Assembly (NCBI RefSeq): GCF_900104085.1
Contig: NZ_FNLD01000001.1
Location: 1,123,935 to 1,187,934 of the forward strand
Length of the DNA stretch: 64,000 nucleotides
Direction: 5' to 3'
Source: Pseudoxanthomonas sp. CF125
GTDB lineage: Bacteria > Pseudomonadota > Gammaproteobacteria > Xanthomonadales > Xanthomonadaceae
This document shows positions 1 through 10,301 of the stretch, piece by piece (position 1 is the first letter of the stretch; every line of letters begins with the position of its first letter). The translations under genes and the position numbers were made by a program. The notes below the pieces were generated by a model. That model worked only from the letters and a program-made list of their open reading frames with translations, did not search any database and was not told where the DNA came from.

Positions 1-225
1 CAGGGCTTCAGGTTCCCACTGGTCAGCGATGCCGACGAAGCGTTGTGCAAAGCCTTCGATGTGATCCACGAGAAGAACATGTACGGCCGCAAGGTGCTGG
101 GCGTGGTCCGCAGCACTTTCCTGATCTCGCCCGAAGGGCGCATCGCGCAGGAATGGCGCGGAGTGAAGGTCGCCGGCCATGCCGAGGCCGTGCTGGAAGC
201 CCTGAAGGTCGCAAGCAAGCAGTGA
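1..225 (+). CDS. bcp: Bcp/PrxQ-type peroxiredoxin, C-terminal part
   Basis: This is the C-terminal 74 residues of a thioredoxin-fold peroxidase that reduces hydroperoxides in the cytoplasm. The reading frame is open from base 1, so the N-terminus with the catalytic cysteine lies outside the window. The visible part has the PrxQ/Bcp pattern: a FRFPLVSDAD strand, then the helix around VIHEKNMYGRK, then the strand VVRSTFLISPEG, and a final helix. A TTG at 43 could be mistaken for a start but the homology continues upstream of it. It is followed 125 bp later by the PhoH gene, the arrangement I recall from xanthomonads. Family assignment is fairly secure; the exact subfamily is inferred from the C-terminus only. 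Confidence 0.8.
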   Translation, partial: QGFRFPLVSDADEALCKAFDVIHEKNMYGRKVLGVVRSTFLISPEGRIAQEWRGVKVAGHAEAVLEALKVASKQ

Positions 226-350
226 CCTTTCCCCTGTCCTCATCGCGCCACTGCCCCGCCTTGCGGGCCGCGGTGGTCGGCCGTCGTTTCCGTTTCCACG
301 TTCCATCCGCAGCAACCCATCCACACCCCACCCTCCATGAGGCTGTCTAG

Positions 351-1754
351 ATGACCCGAAGCAAGCGCATCTACGTGTTGGATACCAATGTGCTGATGCA
401 CGATCCGACCGCGCTGTTCAAGTTCGAGGAACACGATGTCTTCCTGCCCATGCAGGTCATCGAGGAATTGGACAACGCCAAGAAAGGCATGACCGAAGTC
501 AGCCGCAACGCGCGCCAGGTAAGCCGCTTCCTCAATGAGCTGATCGAAGGCGCCGGCGCCGAACAGATCGACGCGGGCATCGTGCTCAGCCATCCGCAGG
601 GTCTGCAGCTCAAATCGCAGAGCGCGATCGGCAAGCTTTATTTCCAGACCAAGCCGGTGGCGCTGGACCGCACCTTCGGCACCGTCGCTCCCGACAACAA
701 GATCCTCGCCGCGGTATTGGAGCTGCGCGAACAGCATCCCGAGGTGCCGGTCATCCTGGTGTCCAAGGATATCAATCTGCGCATCAAGGCCGCGATCAGC
801 GGACTGGTGGCCGAGGACTACGAAAACGACCGGGCGCTGGACGATTTCAGCCTGCTGTTCACCGGCGCCACCGAGCTTCCCACCGATTTCTGGGACCGCC
901 ACGAGAAAGATCTGCGCTCATGGAGCGACAAGGCCGGCCGCACCAGCTACGAAGTCAGCATCACCGACGACGAGGACTGGTACCCCAACCAGTTTCTGTA
1001 TCTGCCGGGCGAGGACGAAGTTGAATTCCGCGTCGCCAAGATCGGAACGGACAAGAAAGCGACCCTGGCGCTGGCCGACGATTTCCGCAGCACCCAACAC
1101 GCGGTCTGGGGCATCACCGCGCGCAACCGCGAGCAGAATTTCGCCCTCAACGCGTTGATGGATCCGGAAATCGACTTCGTCAGCCTGCTCGGCACCGCCG
1201 GCACCGGCAAGACCCTGCTCGCGCTGGCCGCGGGCCTGGCCCAGACCATGGACCAGCAGCGCTACCGCGAGATCATCATGACCCGCGCCACCGTCAGCGT
1301 GGGCGAGGACATCGGCTTCCTGCCCGGTACCGAGGAAGAGAAGATGACGCCCTGGATGGGCGCGCTGACCGACAACCTGGAAGTGCTGACCCACAACCAG
1401 GACGGCGGCGCCTGGGGCCGTGCTGCGACCAACGACCTGCTCGCCTCGCGCATCAAGATCCGTTCGATGAACTTCATGCGCGGCCGCACCTTCCTCAGCC
1501 GCTACCTGATCCTGGACGAGGCGCAGAACCTCACGCCCAAGCAGATGAAGACGCTGATCACCCGCGCCGGCCCCGGCACCAAGATCGTCTGCCTGGGCAA
1601 TGTGGAGCAGATCGACACCCCGTACCTCACCGAAACCACCTCGGGCCTGACCTACGCCGTCGACCGCTTCAAGAATTGGGCGCACAGCGCGCATATCACC
1701 CTGCGCCGGGGAGAGCGTTCGAGGTTGGCCGACTACGCGTCCGAAGTGTTGTAA
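351..1754 (+). CDS. phoH: PIN domain-PhoH family ATPase
   Basis: A 467-residue cytoplasmic protein with an N-terminal PIN nuclease-like domain (residues about 5-140, beginning YVLDTNVLMHDP, with acidic residues D9 and E44 region conserved) and a C-terminal PhoH ATPase domain (about 235-460). The P-loop GTAGTGKT sits near residues 281-288 and the Walker B strand YLILDEAQNL near 385-395. PIN-PhoH proteins are proposed RNA helicase/RNases; the physiological substrate is not established. Length is normal for the PIN-PhoH fusion. The ATG at 351 is directly preceded by few purines, so the ribosome site is weak, but no upstream alternative keeps the PIN start better. Confidence 0.92.
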   Translation: MTRSKRIYVLDTNVLMHDPTALFKFEEHDVFLPMQVIEELDNAKKGMTEVSRNARQVSRFLNELIEGAGAEQIDAGIVLSHPQGLQLKSQSAIGKLYFQTKPVALDRTFGTVAPDNKILAAVLELREQHPEVPVILVSKDINLRIKAAISGLVAEDYENDRALDDFSLLFTGATELPTDFWDRHEKDLRSWSDKAGRTSYEVSITDDEDWYPNQFLYLPGEDEVEFRVAKIGTDKKATLALADDFRSTQHAVWGITARNREQNFALNALMDPEIDFVSLLGTAGTGKTLLALAAGLAQTMDQQRYREIIMTRATVSVGEDIGFLPGTEEEKMTPWMGALTDNLEVLTHNQDGGAWGRAATNDLLASRIKIRSMNFMRGRTFLSRYLILDEAQNLTPKQMKTLITRAGPGTKIVCLGNVEQIDTPYLTETTSGLTYAVDRFKNWAHSAHITLRRGERSRLADYASEVL

Positions 1755-1759
1755 GCAGC

Positions 1760-2440
1760 ATGGGCGTGCGGCTACCCCGCTGGGTTTGGATCGGGGCAGG
1801 CGCGCTGGCGTCGGTTGCCGGAATGGTGAACGTGGTGGGTTTCCTCGGTTTCGAGCATCAGGCCGTGACTCACCTTACCGGCACCACATCGTTGCTGGGG
1901 GCTGCGATAACCCATGGCGACGCGCGTGCGGTCTGGCACCTGCTGGGCATCACGGCGGCCTTCATGATCGGCGCGGCGCTGAGCGGGGTGATCGTGCAGG
2001 ACAGCGCGTTGCGGCTGGGCCGCCGTTATGGCGTGACGCTGGCGCTGGAATCCCTGTTGCTATTCGCCGCCATCCCTCTGTTCAAGCAGCAGCAGATTTT
2101 CGGAGCTCTCCTGGCCGCGATGGCCTGCGGACTGCAGAACGCCATGGCGACGACCTACAGCGGGGCGGTGGTGCGCACGACGCACTTGAGCGGCATGTTC
2201 ACTGATCTGGGCATCGGCCTGGGGCATGCGTTGCGCGGGATGCCGCTACCCAAGCGACGCCTGATGCTAAGCGCGCTGATCATCGCCGGCTTCCTGGCCG
2301 GCGGCGTGGCGGGCGCCTGGCTATTCCGACGCCTGGGCTATGATGCGTTGCTGGTGCCGGCGACACTGACGGGCCTGGTTGGTTTCGGTTATGCCGGTTA
2401 TCGCCAATGGCGATCGATGCGGCAGGATATCGGCGCCTAG
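1760..2440 (+). CDS. DUF1275 (YoaK-like) membrane protein
   Basis: A 226-residue inner-membrane protein with about six hydrophobic segments. Recognisable DUF1275 signatures are the N-terminal segment VAGMVNVVGFLGFEHQAVTHLTG, split here as a first helix followed by a conserved H-x-T-G loop, and the central ACGLQNAMATTYSGAVVRTTHLSG block. The family has no proven function; a transporter role is often assumed. The frame is open from 1676, inside phoH, but the ATG at 1760 just after the phoH stop gives the start that matches the family length. It lies 5 bp after phoH and is probably cotranscribed with it. Confidence 0.85.
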   Translation: MGVRLPRWVWIGAGALASVAGMVNVVGFLGFEHQAVTHLTGTTSLLGAAITHGDARAVWHLLGITAAFMIGAALSGVIVQDSALRLGRRYGVTLALESLLLFAAIPLFKQQQIFGALLAAMACGLQNAMATTYSGAVVRTTHLSGMFTDLGIGLGHALRGMPLPKRRLMLSALIIAGFLAGGVAGAWLFRRLGYDALLVPATLTGLVGFGYAGYRQWRSMRQDIGA

Positions 2441-2578
2441 GCCAATCCGCTCACGGCATGTATCGCCGACACGGATTGCCGGGGCGATATCCGAATGCCC
2501 GCAGGTCTTCCGCGCGCGACCATTCGCGCGCGCTGGCCGAACCGCTCGGTAGGCGCCGGCACACGGGGAGATGCGAAC

Positions 2579-4296
2579 ATGCAACCGATCACGCCGAAAC
2601 AGTACGCGCAGCTGTTCGTTCCCAAGCTCTACACGGTGCTGCGCGGCGGTTACGGGTGGACCGAACTGCGCGCCGACGCCATTGCCGGGCTCACGGTCGC
2701 CATCGTCGCGCTGCCACTGGCCATGGCGCTGGCCATCGCCAGCGGCACCACTCCCGAGAAAGGCCTGTATACCGCGATCATCGCCGGCTTCCTGATCTCC
2801 GCGCTGGGCGGATCGCGGGTGCAGATCGGCGGGCCGACGGCGGCGTTCATTCCGGTCGTGTTCGTGGTGATCCAGAAGTTCGGCTTCGGCGGCCTGATCC
2901 TGTGCACGTTGCTGGCCGGACTGATGCTGATCGGCGCCGGCCTGCTGCGCTTGGGCACGCTGATGAAATACATGCCGCAACCGGTGATCACCGGCTTCAC
3001 CGCCGGTATCGCAGTCAGCATCTTCTCCAGCCAGGTCAAGGATGTGCTGGGGTTGCAGATGGAAAGTGTGCCGGTGGAGTTCTTCGCGCGCTGGTCCGCA
3101 TACACCAGGCACATCACAACCACGCAACCGGCAGCGGTCGCGCTGGCGGTGTTGGGCCTTGCCATCATCATCGTGCTGCGGCGCTGGAAGCCGAATTGGC
3201 CCGGTTTCCTGATCGCCCTGCTGGTCTGCACCGGCGTCTGCATCGTGTTCGCGATGCCGGCAGAAACCATCGGTAGCCGCTTCGGCAGTTTGCCGTCATC
3301 GTTGCCGGTCTTCGATTTTCCGCGCATCCCGTTCGAACGCACTTTCGAACTGTTGCCCAGCGCCTTCACCATCGCCTTTCTGGCCGGCGTTGAATCCTTG
3401 TTGTCGGCAGTGGTCGCCGACGGCATGACCGGCGGCCGTCATCGTTCCAACGGCGAACTGGTGGCGCAGGGAGTGGCCAACGTCGGCGCGGCGCTGTTCG
3501 GCGGCTTGCCTGCGACCGGCGCGATCGCCCGTACCGCCACCAACATACGCGCTGGCGGGCGTTCGCCGGTGGCGGGCATGCTGCATGCGGTTTTCCTGCT
3601 GGTTTTCATGCTGCTGCTGACGCCGTGGATGCGCTATGTGCCGCTGGCCGCGCTGGCGGCGGTGCTGCTGGTGGTGGCCTGGAACATGAGCGAATACCAG
3701 CATTTCCGGCACACGATGTCGGCGCCCAAGGGCGACCGGCTGGTGCTGCTGCTGACCTTTTTCCTGACGGTGTTCTTCGATCTGACCATCGCCATCGAGG
3801 CGGGCATCGTGGTGGCTGCTTTCGTCTTCATGTTCCGCATGGCCGATGCGTTCGAAGTCAGTTCCGGGATCAGGCTGATCGACGAAAACGGCGACGACCG
3901 CGCCGGCGGCGCCGATCCCACGCAACGTGCGCGCCTGCCCGAGGGCGTGGAAGCGTTTCAGATCAGCGGGCCGCTCTTCTTCGGTGCGGCCAGTCGGCTG
4001 GACGAATTGCTCGACCAGTTTTTCGAGACGCCGAAGGTCTTCATACTGCGCATGCGTCTGGTGCCGATCATCGACGCCAGCGGCGTGCACGCGCTGAAAA
4101 CGCTGTTCGACCGCTGCCGCCGCCGGGGCATCGTGCTGATCATCTCGGGTTTGCAGGCCCAGCCGCGCCAGGTTGCCAGTAAGATGCACTTGAATTCGCG
4201 CGAAGGCGAACTGCATTTCGTCGCGGATTTCGAATCGGCGCTGCAGCTGGCCGAAACCCTGGTCGATGCCGACGGAAAGACAAAGGCCACCGACGC

Positions 4297-4300
<4 letters not shown>
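2579..4300 (+). CDS. SulP family anion transporter with STAS domain
   Basis: A 573-residue SulP/SLC26-type inner-membrane transporter. The membrane domain (about residues 20-410) opens with the typical [20 protein letters not shown] segment and has the [14 protein letters not shown] loop. A C-terminal cytoplasmic STAS domain follows (about 435-545), with the conserved PIIDASG turn. Family members carry sulfate, bicarbonate or dicarboxylates; the substrate cannot be read from sequence. The open frame begins at 2495 but the ATG at 2579 has a GGAGA ribosome site eight bases upstream and starts the protein at the usual place. Its stop overlaps the TTG start of thiD by four bases. Confidence 0.9.
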
Positions 4301-5099
<799 letters not shown>

Positions 5100-5103
<4 letters not shown>

Positions 5104-5957
5104 GCATCCAGGAACTCGAACTCCCGCTGTCCACGGACGACGGTCACCGTTACAACCTCATCGCACGCGTCCCCGCGCATCCGCAGGCTTCATTGCTCTG
5201 GCTGCCGGCGCTGGGCGTGGCGGCGCGGCACTACCTTCCGTTCGCCGATGCGCTGGCGGCCAGGGGCGTCGCGGTGTTCCTGCAGGAAATGCGCGGCAAC
5301 GGCAGCAGCAACCTGCGCCCGAGCCGGCAGGTGGACTGGGGCTATCGCCACATACTGACCCTGGACATCGCGCGCAGCCATGCTGCGGTGGCCGAGCACT
5401 GCCAAGCGAAGCAACGCATCATCGGCGGCCACAGCATCGGTGCGCAGTTCGCCGCGTGCTACCTGGGACTGCATCCCGATGCGTTCGACCGCTTGTGGCC
5501 GGTGGCCAGCGGTTCGCCGTATTGGCGCAACTTTCCTGCGCCCAAACGCTATGCCTTCCCCTTCGCCTTCCAGTTCGTACCCTGGATCGCCGACCGGCGC
5601 GGCGCTTTCCATGGCAGGCGCTTCGGCTTTGCGGGCGACGAGGCGCGCAGCCTGATGCGCGACTGGGCGAACGTGGGCCTCAGCAACCGCTACGCGGCCG
5701 CCGGCATGGAAACGGATCTCGAGCAGACGCTGTCCCGCGTCGGGGTCCCGATCGACGCAGTGCTGCTGAAGGACGACTGGTTCGCGCCGCGCCGCTCGAT
5801 GCAGGCCCTTTTGGACAAGATGCCGCAAGCGGCAGCGACCATTCGCATCCTGGACCGCACCGCGCTGGGCGCGAACGCGGACCACTTCGCCTGGATGAAA
5901 CAACCTCAGGCGGTAGCCAGCCTTCTGTCCGGTTCCGTCGCCAGCAACGAGGCGTAG
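5100..5957 (+). CDS. alpha/beta hydrolase
   Basis: A 285-residue serine hydrolase of the alpha/beta fold. The nucleophile elbow is GGHSIGAQ (GxSxG, about residues 104-111). A candidate acid is in the LKDDWFAPR turn, and the histidine is in ANADHFAWMKQP near the C-terminus, so the triad appears complete. There is no signal peptide, so it should be cytoplasmic. The substrate is unknown. The ATG overlaps the thiD stop by four bases. The 3' end runs 52 bp into the convergent galE gene, so the two genes overlap tail to tail. Confidence 0.82.
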
Positions 5958-6958
5958 CCCTGCGGATTGAGCGACTGCCAGCGCCAGGCGTCGCGGCACA
6001 TGGCATCGACATCCAACTCCGCCCGCCAACCCAGCAAGCGCTGGGCAAGCGAAGGATCGGCATACACTTCGGCCACATCGCCCTCGCGCCGGTCGATGAT
6101 CTGGTAAGGAATGCTGCGGCCCGAAGCCTTCTCGAACCCACGCACCAGCTCCAGCACGCTCACGCCGCGCCCGGTTCCCAGGTTGACGGTGAGATTGCGA
6201 TCCTCGCTGGCCAGATAGTCCAGTGCGTCGGCATGGGCGCGTGCCAAATCCATGACGTGGATGTAGTCGCGTACGCCGGTGCCGTCGATGGTGGGCCAGT
6301 CGCCACCGAACACGCTCAGCTTCTCGCGCAGCCCCACCGCCACCTGGCAGATGTAGGGCATCAGATTGTTGGGAACGCCGCCGGGGTCCTCGCCCACCAT
6401 GCCGGACTCGTGCGCCCCGACCGGATTGAAGTAACGCAGGTTGGCGGCCCGGAACGACGGATCGGCCCGGCACACGTCGCCGATCAATTCCTCCATCACC
6501 AGCTTGGTGCGTCCATAAGGATTGGTGACTTGCAAGCGTGCGTTTTCGTCGATGGGCAGGCGCTCGGGATCGCCGTAGACGGTCGCCGAGGAACTGAACA
6601 CCAGGTTGCGCACATCCGCCTCGCGCATGGCCTGCAGCAGGTTGATAGTGCCGCCGATGTTGTTGTCGAAATAGTCCAGCGGCCGTTCGCAGGATTCGCC
6701 GACCGCCTTGAGCGCGGCGAAATGGACCACGGCGTCGAACCGCCGCGAAGAGAACAAGCGCGAAAGCGCGGTGCGGTCGCGCATATCGACGCGGTGGAAA
6801 TTGACGGACGACCCGGCCAGCGTTTCAAGCCGATGCAGCACTTGCGGAGAACTGTTGCTGAAATTATCCGCCAAGGTCACTTCATGCCCGCGCGCGGTCA
6901 GCACCAGATAGGTATGGCAACCGATATAGCCGGTTCCGCCGCAAAGCAGTATGCGCAT
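5906..6958 (-). CDS. galE: UDP-glucose 4-epimerase GalE
   Basis: A 350-residue extended SDR epimerase that interconverts UDP-Glc and UDP-Gal (or the HexNAc forms). The NAD-binding GGTGYIGCH motif is at residues 7-15, the catalytic FSSSATVYG serine region near 120, and the NPYGRTKLVMEE stretch holds the YxxxK pair. The substrate loop NPVGAHESG is also present. It starts the sugar-nucleotide part of the locus and is divergent from the UDP-sugar dehydrogenase gene, with 247 bp between them. Its 3' end overlaps the alpha/beta hydrolase gene. UDP-Gal or UDP-GalNAc made here could feed the exopolysaccharide. Confidence 0.93.
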   Translation of the reverse strand: MRILLCGGTGYIGCHTYLVLTARGHEVTLADNFSNSSPQVLHRLETLAGSSVNFHRVDMRDRTALSRLFSSRRFDAVVHFAALKAVGESCERPLDYFDNNIGGTINLLQAMREADVRNLVFSSSATVYGDPERLPIDENARLQVTNPYGRTKLVMEELIGDVCRADPSFRAANLRYFNPVGAHESGMVGEDPGGVPNNLMPYICQVAVGLREKLSVFGGDWPTIDGTGVRDYIHVMDLARAHADALDYLASEDRNLTVNLGTGRGVSVLELVRGFEKASGRSIPYQIIDRREGDVAEVYADPSLAQRLLGWRAELDVDAMCRDAWRWQSLNPQGYASLLATEPDRRLATA

Positions 6959-7205
6959 GGTCTGTTTCCCCTGGTTTACCGGGCGGTCTTGCGTCCGGCA
7001 CTACAGGTTTACGCAATACGGCGATGGCGGCGGACATGGGCCGCCGTTGTCCTCAACGGGACGTTTTGCGCGTTCAGTGGTCCAACAAGGGGGATTCCGC
7101 ATCCACCGTGTGCAGCGCGGCTGCAGACGGCATCGGCTAGACTCCGTCCGCCCAGCATGTTGTCCACCCAGCATGTCCACTCAATAGACGAGAGCCACCT
7201 TCCGT
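6959..7205. promoter_or_regulatory. divergent intergenic region galE / tviB-like gene
   Basis: A 247-bp gap between two divergently read nucleotide-sugar genes, which must hold promoters for both. I could not pick convincing -10/-35 pairs or a regulator site. The feature is inferred from gene orientation only. Confidence 0.4.
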
Positions 7206-8495
7206 ATGGATGCCGCACTGCCTTCGCGCGACCAGATCAGCATCGCCGTCATCGGCCTGGGTTATGTGGGTCTGCCGCTGGCAGCCACCTTCGGACGCCG
7301 CTTCAAGACCTTGGGATTCGACATCAACGCCAAGCGCGTGGCCGAGTTGCGCCAGCACCACGACCATACGCTGGAGGTTTCGGAAGAAGAGCTGCGCGAA
7401 GCGAAGGATCTGAGCTTCGCCAGCAACGCTGAAGAGCTGAAGGGCTGCAACGTCTTCATCATCACCGTGCCCACCCCGATCGACGAGTACAAGCGGCCCG
7501 ATCTGCGCCCGCTGGAGTCGGCCAGCCGCACAGTGGGCCGGGCGATCGGCAAAGGCGGCGTGGCGATCTACGAATCCACGGTCTACCCCGGCGCGACCGA
7601 GGAAGTCTGCGTGCCCATCATCGAGGCCGAATCGGGCCTGACCTTCAACCAGGACTTCTATGCGGGCTACAGCCCCGAGCGCATCAACCCGGGCGACAAG
7701 CAGCACCGCCTGGAGACGATCATGAAGGTGACCTCCGGCTCCACTGCCGAGGCCGCGGACTTCATCGACGACCTGTACCGGCAGATCATCACCGCCGGCA
7801 CGCACAAGGCCTCCAGCATCCGCGTGGCCGAGGCTGCGAAGGTGATCGAAAACACCCAGCGCGACGTCAACATCGCCCTGATCAACGAACTGGCGCTGAT
7901 CTTCCACCGCCTGGGCATCGACACCCATGAAGTGTTGGAAGCCGCAGGCACCAAGTGGAACTTCCTGCCCTTCCGCCCCGGCCTGGTCGGCGGCCACTGC
8001 ATCGGCGTGGACCCCTATTACCTGACCCACAAGGCGCAGCAGATCGGCTACCACCCCGACGTGATCCTGGCCGGGCGCCGCATCAACGACGGCATGGGCA
8101 GCCATGTCGCGCGCCGCACCGCCAAGCTGATGGCGCAGCGCAATCTGCAGACCACCCAGTCCAACATCCTGGTGCTGGGCCTGGCCTTCAAGGAAAACTG
8201 CCCCGACGTGCGCAACACGCGAGTGGTGGATATCGTGGCCGAACTGCGCAGCTACAACGCCAACGTGCATATCCACGATCCGTGGGTCAATGCCGACGAA
8301 GCGCGCCACGAATACGGCCTGGAGCTGATCGCCCAACCGGAAGCCGGCAAGTACGACGCGATCATCCTGGCGGTCTCGCACCGGGAATTCATCGCGCTGG
8401 GTGCCGAAGGCATCCGGGCCTTCGGCAAGCCCGATGCGGTGTTGTTCGACGTCAAGCGCGCCCTTCCCCGGCAGAGCGTCGATGATTGCCTGTGA
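7206..8495 (+). CDS. tviB: TviB/VipA-type UDP-N-acetylhexosamine 6-dehydrogenase
   Basis: A 429-residue nucleotide-sugar dehydrogenase that oxidises C6 of a UDP-HexNAc to the uronic acid with two NAD+. The N-terminal Rossmann motif is [14 protein letters not shown] (residues 14-27). The substrate region has [13 protein letters not shown] and [10 protein letters not shown], and the catalytic cysteine is in [14 protein letters not shown] near residue 265. This set matches the Vi-antigen TviB/VipA and WbpA group better than UDP-glucose dehydrogenases. The next gene is a UDP-sugar epimerase, so the pair could supply UDP-GlcNAcA/GalNAcA or similar uronic acids. The exact substrate is inferred. Confidence 0.88.
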   Translation: MDAALPSRDQISIAVIGLGYVGLPLAATFGRRFKTLGFDINAKRVAELRQHHDHTLEVSEEELREAKDLSFASNAEELKGCNVFIITVPTPIDEYKRPDLRPLESASRTVGRAIGKGGVAIYESTVYPGATEEVCVPIIEAESGLTFNQDFYAGYSPERINPGDKQHRLETIMKVTSGSTAEAADFIDDLYRQIITAGTHKASSIRVAEAAKVIENTQRDVNIALINELALIFHRLGIDTHEVLEAAGTKWNFLPFRPGLVGGHCIGVDPYYLTHKAQQIGYHPDVILAGRRINDGMGSHVARRTAKLMAQRNLQTTQSNILVLGLAFKENCPDVRNTRVVDIVAELRSYNANVHIHDPWVNADEARHEYGLELIAQPEAGKYDAIILAVSHREFIALGAEGIRAFGKPDAVLFDVKRALPRQSVDDCL

Positions 8496-8571
8496 GGCCG
8501 TCGAAAACTGCCCGGCGAGAGTGTCGATCACTGTAATAGACTGACGTCTGCGATCCACGGAGATGCCTGAA

Positions 8572-9579
8572 ATGCGCGTACTGGTCACCGGCGCCGCCGG
8601 TTTCATCGGCTCACATCTGAGCCAGCGTCTGCTGGCCCGTGGCGATGAGGTGCTGGGCTACGACAATCTCAACGCCTATTACGACCCGCGCCTGAAACAG
8701 GCCCGCCTGGACAGGCTGCTGCCGCTGGACGGCTTCGGGTTCGTGCAAGCGTCGCTGGAAGACCGCGCCGCGCTGGAAGCGGCCTTCGACCAATTCAAGC
8801 CGCAACGCGTGGTCAATCTGGCTGCGCAGGCCGGCGTGCGTTATTCGCTGGAGAACCCGCAGGCCTACGTGGAAAGCAATATCGTCGGCTTCCTCAACAT
8901 ACTGGAAGCCTGCCGCCATCGCGGCATCGAGCATCTGGTGTACGCGTCCTCAAGCTCGGTCTACGGCGCGAACAAGAAACTGCCCTTCGCCGTGGAAGAC
9001 AGCGTGGACCATCCGGTCAGCATGTACGCGGCCACCAAGAAGGCCAACGAACTGATGGCCCACACCTACAGCCATCTGTTCGGCCTGCCCACCACGGGCC
9101 TGCGCTTCTTCACCGTCTACGGACCGTGGGGACGCCCGGATATGGCGCTGTTCCTGTTCACCCGCAAGATATTGGCGGGCGAGCCCATCGACGTGTTCAA
9201 CCACGGCCACCACACCCGCGATTTCACCTATGTCGACGACATCGTCGAAGGCGTGATCCGCACGCTGGACCGCGTACCCGGGCCGGACCCGGCTTACGAC
9301 CCGCTCGCCCCCACCCCCGCTAGTTCCACTGCACCCTATCGCGTCTACAACATCGGCAATCACCAGCCGGTGCAACTGCTGCGCTATATCGAGGTGCTGG
9401 AGGAATGCCTGGGCCGCAAGGCCGAACGCAACCTGCTTCCCTTGCAACCCGGCGACGTGCCCGACACCTACGCCGATGTCAGCGCTCTACAGCGCGATAC
9501 CGGCTACTCGCCTTCCACCTCCATCGAAACCGGCGTGCGCCGCTTCGTGGACTGGTACCGGGATTTCTACCAAACCTGA
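8572..9579 (+). CDS. UDP-uronate 4-epimerase (NAD-dependent SDR)
   Basis: A 335-residue extended [15 protein letters not shown] binds [19 protein letters not shown] carries the catalytic serine, and [10 protein letters not shown] holds YxxxK. The segment [17 protein letters not shown] is characteristic of UDP-glucuronate 4-epimerases (Cap1J/LspL type). An ATG at 8563 is also in frame, but GGAG at 8559-8562 touches it; the ATG at 8572 has correct nine-base spacing and was chosen. It follows the dehydrogenase by 76 bp and probably makes the galacto-epimer of a uronic acid for the polymer. A hairpin spans its stop codon. Confidence 0.88.
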   Translation: MRVLVTGAAGFIGSHLSQRLLARGDEVLGYDNLNAYYDPRLKQARLDRLLPLDGFGFVQASLEDRAALEAAFDQFKPQRVVNLAAQAGVRYSLENPQAYVESNIVGFLNILEACRHRGIEHLVYASSSSVYGANKKLPFAVEDSVDHPVSMYAATKKANELMAHTYSHLFGLPTTGLRFFTVYGPWGRPDMALFLFTRKILAGEPIDVFNHGHHTRDFTYVDDIVEGVIRTLDRVPGPDPAYDPLAPTPASSTAPYRVYNIGNHQPVQLLRYIEVLEECLGRKAERNLLPLQPGDVPDTYADVSALQRDTGYSPSTSIETGVRRFVDWYRDFYQT

Positions 9580-9611
9580 ATCTGGGCCTGTTGACGCCCT
9601 GATTCAGGTTT
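9572..9611 (+). terminator. stem-loop across the epimerase stop codon
   Basis: An 11-bp perfect inverted repeat (AAACCTGAATC at 9572-9582 and its complement at 9601-9611) with an inner GGGC/GCCC pairing. The TGA stop at 9577-9579 lies inside the left arm. There is no clean T-tract after the stem, so it may be an RNA-stability or attenuation hairpin and not a standard terminator. Confidence 0.5.
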
Positions 9612-9674
9612 CCCCTGTCCGGAACAGCATGCCTTCGGCGTTCTAGTTGACGTGACCAACACAGGGGAAATGGA

Positions 9675-10301
9675 ATGTTGCGCTCAATTGCTGGCCTGAC
9701 GGCCGTCTGCCTGTCGCTCCTGCTGACCGCCTGCGCAAGCAGCGGCGGTAGCGCGAAAGCGCCTCCGGCCGTCCAGGCGACCGCCACCGCTGTCGATTCC
9801 TACAAGATCGGCGTCGACGACATCGTGCAGGTGTCGGTCTGGCGCAATCCGGAACTGGGCATCACCGTGCCGGTCCGTCCCGACGGCATGATCTCGGTGC
9901 CGTTGGTGGGCGACGTCGCCGCAGGCGGCCACACTCCGGCCGAAGTGGCCAAGGACATCCAGACCAAGCTCGCCAGTTTCGTGCGCGACCCGCAGGTCGC
10001 CGTGATCCTGACCGACCTGCGCAGCCACGAATACCTGTCGCGCGTGCGCGTCACCGGTGCGGTGCGGCAACCGATCTCGATTCCCTACCGCCCCGGCATG
10101 ACCGTGCTCGACGCGGTGCTGGCCGCCGGCGGCGTGACCGAGTTCGCCGCCGGCGATCGTTCCGAGCTGTACCGCAAGTCCGGCGAAGGTACCGAAACCT
10201 ATGCGGTGCGCCTGGACAAGATCCTCAACCGCGGCGATCTGTCGACCAACTTCCCGGTTTCGCCGGGCGACGTCATCACCATTCCAGAGCGCACGTTCTG
10301 A
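9675..10301 (+). CDS. Wza-like polysaccharide export lipoprotein
   Basis: A 208-residue outer-membrane polysaccharide export protein. The N-terminus is a lipoprotein signal with lipobox LLTAC (Cys20). A Poly_export domain follows (YKIGVDDIVQVSVWRNPEL, about residues 40-120) and then a SLBB-type domain (VRVTGAVRQPISIPYRPGMT). It is short compared with E. coli Wza and matches the form found in exosortase-associated exopolysaccharide operons. It would form the outer-membrane channel with the chain-length protein encoded next, whose ATG overlaps its stop. It is the first gene of an export operon running to 18194. Confidence 0.9.
   Translation: MLRSIAGLTAVCLSLLLTACASSGGSAKAPPAVQATATAVDSYKIGVDDIVQVSVWRNPELGITVPVRPDGMISVPLVGDVAAGGHTPAEVAKDIQTKLASFVRDPQVAVILTDLRSHEYLSRVRVTGAVRQPISIPYRPGMTVLDAVLAAGGVTEFAAGDRSELYRKSGEGTETYAVRLDKILNRGDLSTNFPVSPGDVITIPERTF

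Noticed and set aside
5909..5918. GGCGGTAGCC, another ops-like string
   Set aside because: It is inside the overlapping 3' ends of two genes and not upstream of a glycan operon in the right direction.
9744..9755. GGCGGTAGCGCG, similar to the RfaH ops/JUMPstart core
   Set aside because: It lies inside the Wza-like coding sequence, encodes the Ser/Gly stretch there, and does not match the end of the ops consensus.
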